From DASUPK01 sp963728875 (GTDB lineage Bacteria; Actinomycetota; Thermoleophilia; Solirubrobacterales; 70-9): a DNA stretch of 64,000 nt. Every line of letters starts with the position of its first letter. Positions within the stretch are counted from its first letter, which is position 1. The DNA lies in contig CAVSLJ010000003.1 in NCBI GenBank assembly GCA_963728875.1, positions 186,001 through 250,000 of the forward strand, given 5' to 3'. Below the pieces are notes generated by a model, which was given only the letters and a program-made list of their open reading frames with translations, searched no databases and was not told the origin of the DNA. The translations under genes were made by a program, and so were the position numbers. Below are positions 62,649 through 64,000 of this stretch, one piece after another.

Positions 62649-63583
62649 AGGCCGCTCCGGAAGCCCTCGCGCCAGCTCGGGTACTTCGGCCCCCAGCCCA
62701 GCTCACGCTTCGCCTTCGCGTTCGAGGTGCCGCGGATCTGGGTCATCATCGAGACCCCGACCTCACCGGCGGCGAGGCGCCCCAGCCAGGTTGGGACATG
62801 GCGCGGCGGCTTCGCCCCGACGGCCTCCGCGAGCCCGGGCAGCCAGTCGGCCACCGGAGCCGGGCCGTCGTCGGCGGCGTTGTAGATCCCTCGCTCGCCG
62901 CGGTCGAGCGCCGCCGTCGTGTTGGTGGCGACGTCGTCGACGTGGATGAAGGACCAGACGCCGCCCCCGTCGCCGATGACCGGCAGCTTTCGCTTGCGGA
63001 CCAGCTCGACCAGGTCGCCGTCGGTGGCGAACCCGGTCCCCGGCCCGTAGAAGTTGCCATAGCGGAGCGCGATGCCCTCAACATAGTCGGCGCCCATCAC
63101 CGCCTCCTCGAGGTAGCGGATCGCCTCGATCGACTTGGTCTGGTTCTTGGGCGGATTCGGGTCGAGGGGATCCTCCTCGGTCTTCAGCTCAGTGCCGGTG
63201 CGCTCGTAGTTCCAGTTGCCGTAGCTCTGATCGATGAAGCGCTTGGTGCCGACCGCGCGCGCAGCCTCCAGCAGGTTGTCCAGGCCGGTGGTCCGCAGCT
63301 CGTTCGCCCCGGCGAACTCCTTGTCGAAGTTGCGAAGGCCCGTCACACCGGCGAGGGCGGTCATTTGGTGGATGATCGCCTCCGGCTCCGCCCGCTCGAC
63401 CGCCTGGCGCACGGCGGCGGCGTCGAGCCCGTCGGCGACGGCGGGCTCGGCACCCATCTCACGCACGGCGTCCTCCTTCTCGGGGGAGCGGGTCATGCCG
63501 ACGACCTCGTGTCCCCGCTCCACCAGCAGCGACACCAGCCGCCTGCCGACCGCTCCGGTTGCTCCTGCGACGAAGACCTTCAT
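62645..63583 (-). CDS. NAD-dependent epimerase/dehydratase family protein
   Basis: A 312-residue extended SDR. NAD motif VFVAGATGAVGRRL (GxxGxxG), the later RFIDQSYGNWNYERTG, ALRYGNFYGPGTGF, and the WSFIHVDDVATNT strand. The usual active-site Tyr-x3-Lys is not obvious: the region with QSYGNW holds a Tyr but lacks the Lys at +4, so it may be an atypical reductase. Divergent from a TetR gene across a palindrome at 63602-63623, its probable operator. Confidence 0.86.
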   Translation of the reverse strand: MKVFVAGATGAVGRRLVSLLVERGHEVVGMTRSPEKEDAVREMGAEPAVADGLDAAAVRQAVERAEPEAIIHQMTALAGVTGLRNFDKEFAGANELRTTGLDNLLEAARAVGTKRFIDQSYGNWNYERTGTELKTEEDPLDPNPPKNQTKSIEAIRYLEEAVMGADYVEGIALRYGNFYGPGTGFATDGDLVELVRKRKLPVIGDGGGVWSFIHVDDVATNTTAALDRGERGIYNAADDGPAPVADWLPGLAEAVGAKPPRHVPTWLGRLAAGEVGVSMMTQIRGTSNAKAKRELGWGPKYPSWREGFRSGL

Positions 63584-63601
63584 GGCGACCTCCCGGTCCG
63601 C

Positions 63602-63623
63602 TAAGTTAGTGATCGTTAACTTA
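63602..63623. promoter_or_regulatory. Inverted-repeat operator before the terminal TetR gene
   Basis: TAAGTTA (63602-63608) and TAACTTA (63617-63623) are perfect inverted repeats separated by 8 nt; the right arm includes the first base of the TetR start codon. AT-rich against the surroundings, and 18 bp from the divergent epimerase start. A TetR autoregulatory operator is the natural reading. Confidence 0.62.
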
Positions 63624-64000
63624 TGAGCCTAGCAAGACCGAAGCGCCGGCTGAAGGCGGACGAGCGCCGGGAAGTGATCCTCGAGGCGGCTTCGCAGATG
63701 TTCGCCGAACGCGGCTACCTGGGGGCCTCGATCGATCGGATCGCGGAGGCGGCGGGCATCTCCGCGCCGGTGATCTACCGCCACTTCGGCTCCAAGAAGG
63801 AGCTCTACATCGAGCTGCTGCAGGCGAGCGGCGCCGCGCTGCTCGCCGCGACCACCAGGGAGGAGGGCTACGAGACGGTCGAGGATCTGTTGCGCGAGAA
63901 CGTCCGCGCCTTCTTCAGCTTCGTCGAGGAGCACCCGGCCGCCTGGCGGATCCTCTTCCTCGACCCAGCCCCCGACCCGAAGATCGCCGAGACCCAGCGC
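63623..64000 (+). CDS. TetR-family regulator (partial, C-terminus off the window)
   Basis: The first 126 residues of a TetR protein: basic N-tail, HTH (about 15-62: VILEAASQMFAERGYLGASI, then AEAAGISAPVIYRHFGSKKELY), then the start of the helical ligand domain. The frame is open to the window end. Probable repressor of the divergent epimerase-SnoaL-DUF899 genes. Confidence 0.9.
   Translation, partial: MSLARPKRRLKADERREVILEAASQMFAERGYLGASIDRIAEAAGISAPVIYRHFGSKKELYIELLQASGAALLAATTREEGYETVEDLLRENVRAFFSFVEEHPAAWRILFLDPAPDPKIAETQR

Overview
The window is 64 kb of very GC-rich, gene-dense bacterial chromosome. Very short gene spacing, frequent ATGA/GTGA overlaps, qcrCAB-type bcc genes joined to cytochrome oxidase genes, many apparently leaderless start sites (TANNNT 6-8 nt before the start codon) and secreted proteins ending in Cys-flanked Lys/Arg tails all suggest an actinobacterium. 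Class Thermoleophilia (Solirubrobacterales-like) is my best guess, by inference only. I see no rRNA, tRNA, CRISPR array, prophage or intact insertion sequence.

Layout. 1-4650: phosphate uptake and control (pstS-pstC-pstA on the minus strand, a stand-alone winged-helix regulator, a full response regulator), with tandem 11-bp PHO-box-like repeats before pstS and the winged-helix gene, and a possible small RNA ending at an orphan intrinsic terminator. 4655-9342: a structured intergenic repeat, a CDF metal exporter, uppP, an M23 peptidase and an enoyl-CoA hydratase. 9339-18693: a decayed DUF559 gene, an HD-domain protein, transporters, YjbQ, a second hydratase, a lipoate-ligase-like protein, and a HAD phosphatase divergent from a GH15 glycosidase across a 14-bp palindrome. 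18686-24910: a minus-strand catabolic operon (quinone-type pyruvate oxidase, enolase-superfamily enzyme, FAD/Fe-S oxidase, zinc ribbon). 25034-32212: a plus-strand respiratory operon (SDR, CoxB, CoxA, small membrane subunit, CtaG-like protein, QcrC, QcrA, QcrB) whose genes overlap by 1-4 bp. 32351-45056: phosphoesterase, TMEM175-like channel, two GGDEF proteins, VOC proteins, type III glutamine synthetase, second copy of the structured repeat, MarR-GNAT fusion, DUF2855 protein, lipoprotein and Na+/H+ antiporter. 45145-64000: secreted proteins, acyl-CoA synthetase, an ABC exporter with type II NADH dehydrogenase, and three TetR regulators beside likely targets (DHA2 efflux pump, alpha/beta hydrolase, epimerase-SnoaL pair).

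The most interesting non-coding signals are: two copies of a roughly 95-nt intergenic element whose closing stem differs by three compensatory base-pair changes; PHO-box arrays with a neighbouring small-RNA candidate; a REP-like palindrome embedded in frame in the cytochrome c gene qcrC; and a palindrome shared by two divergent leaderless starts.

Five genes (DUF559, FAD/Fe-S oxidase, enolase-superfamily enzyme, SDR, TMEM175-like) are each broken by one apparent single-base frame change. So many fresh frameshifts in otherwise intact genes suggest draft-assembly indels at least as much as true pseudogenes.
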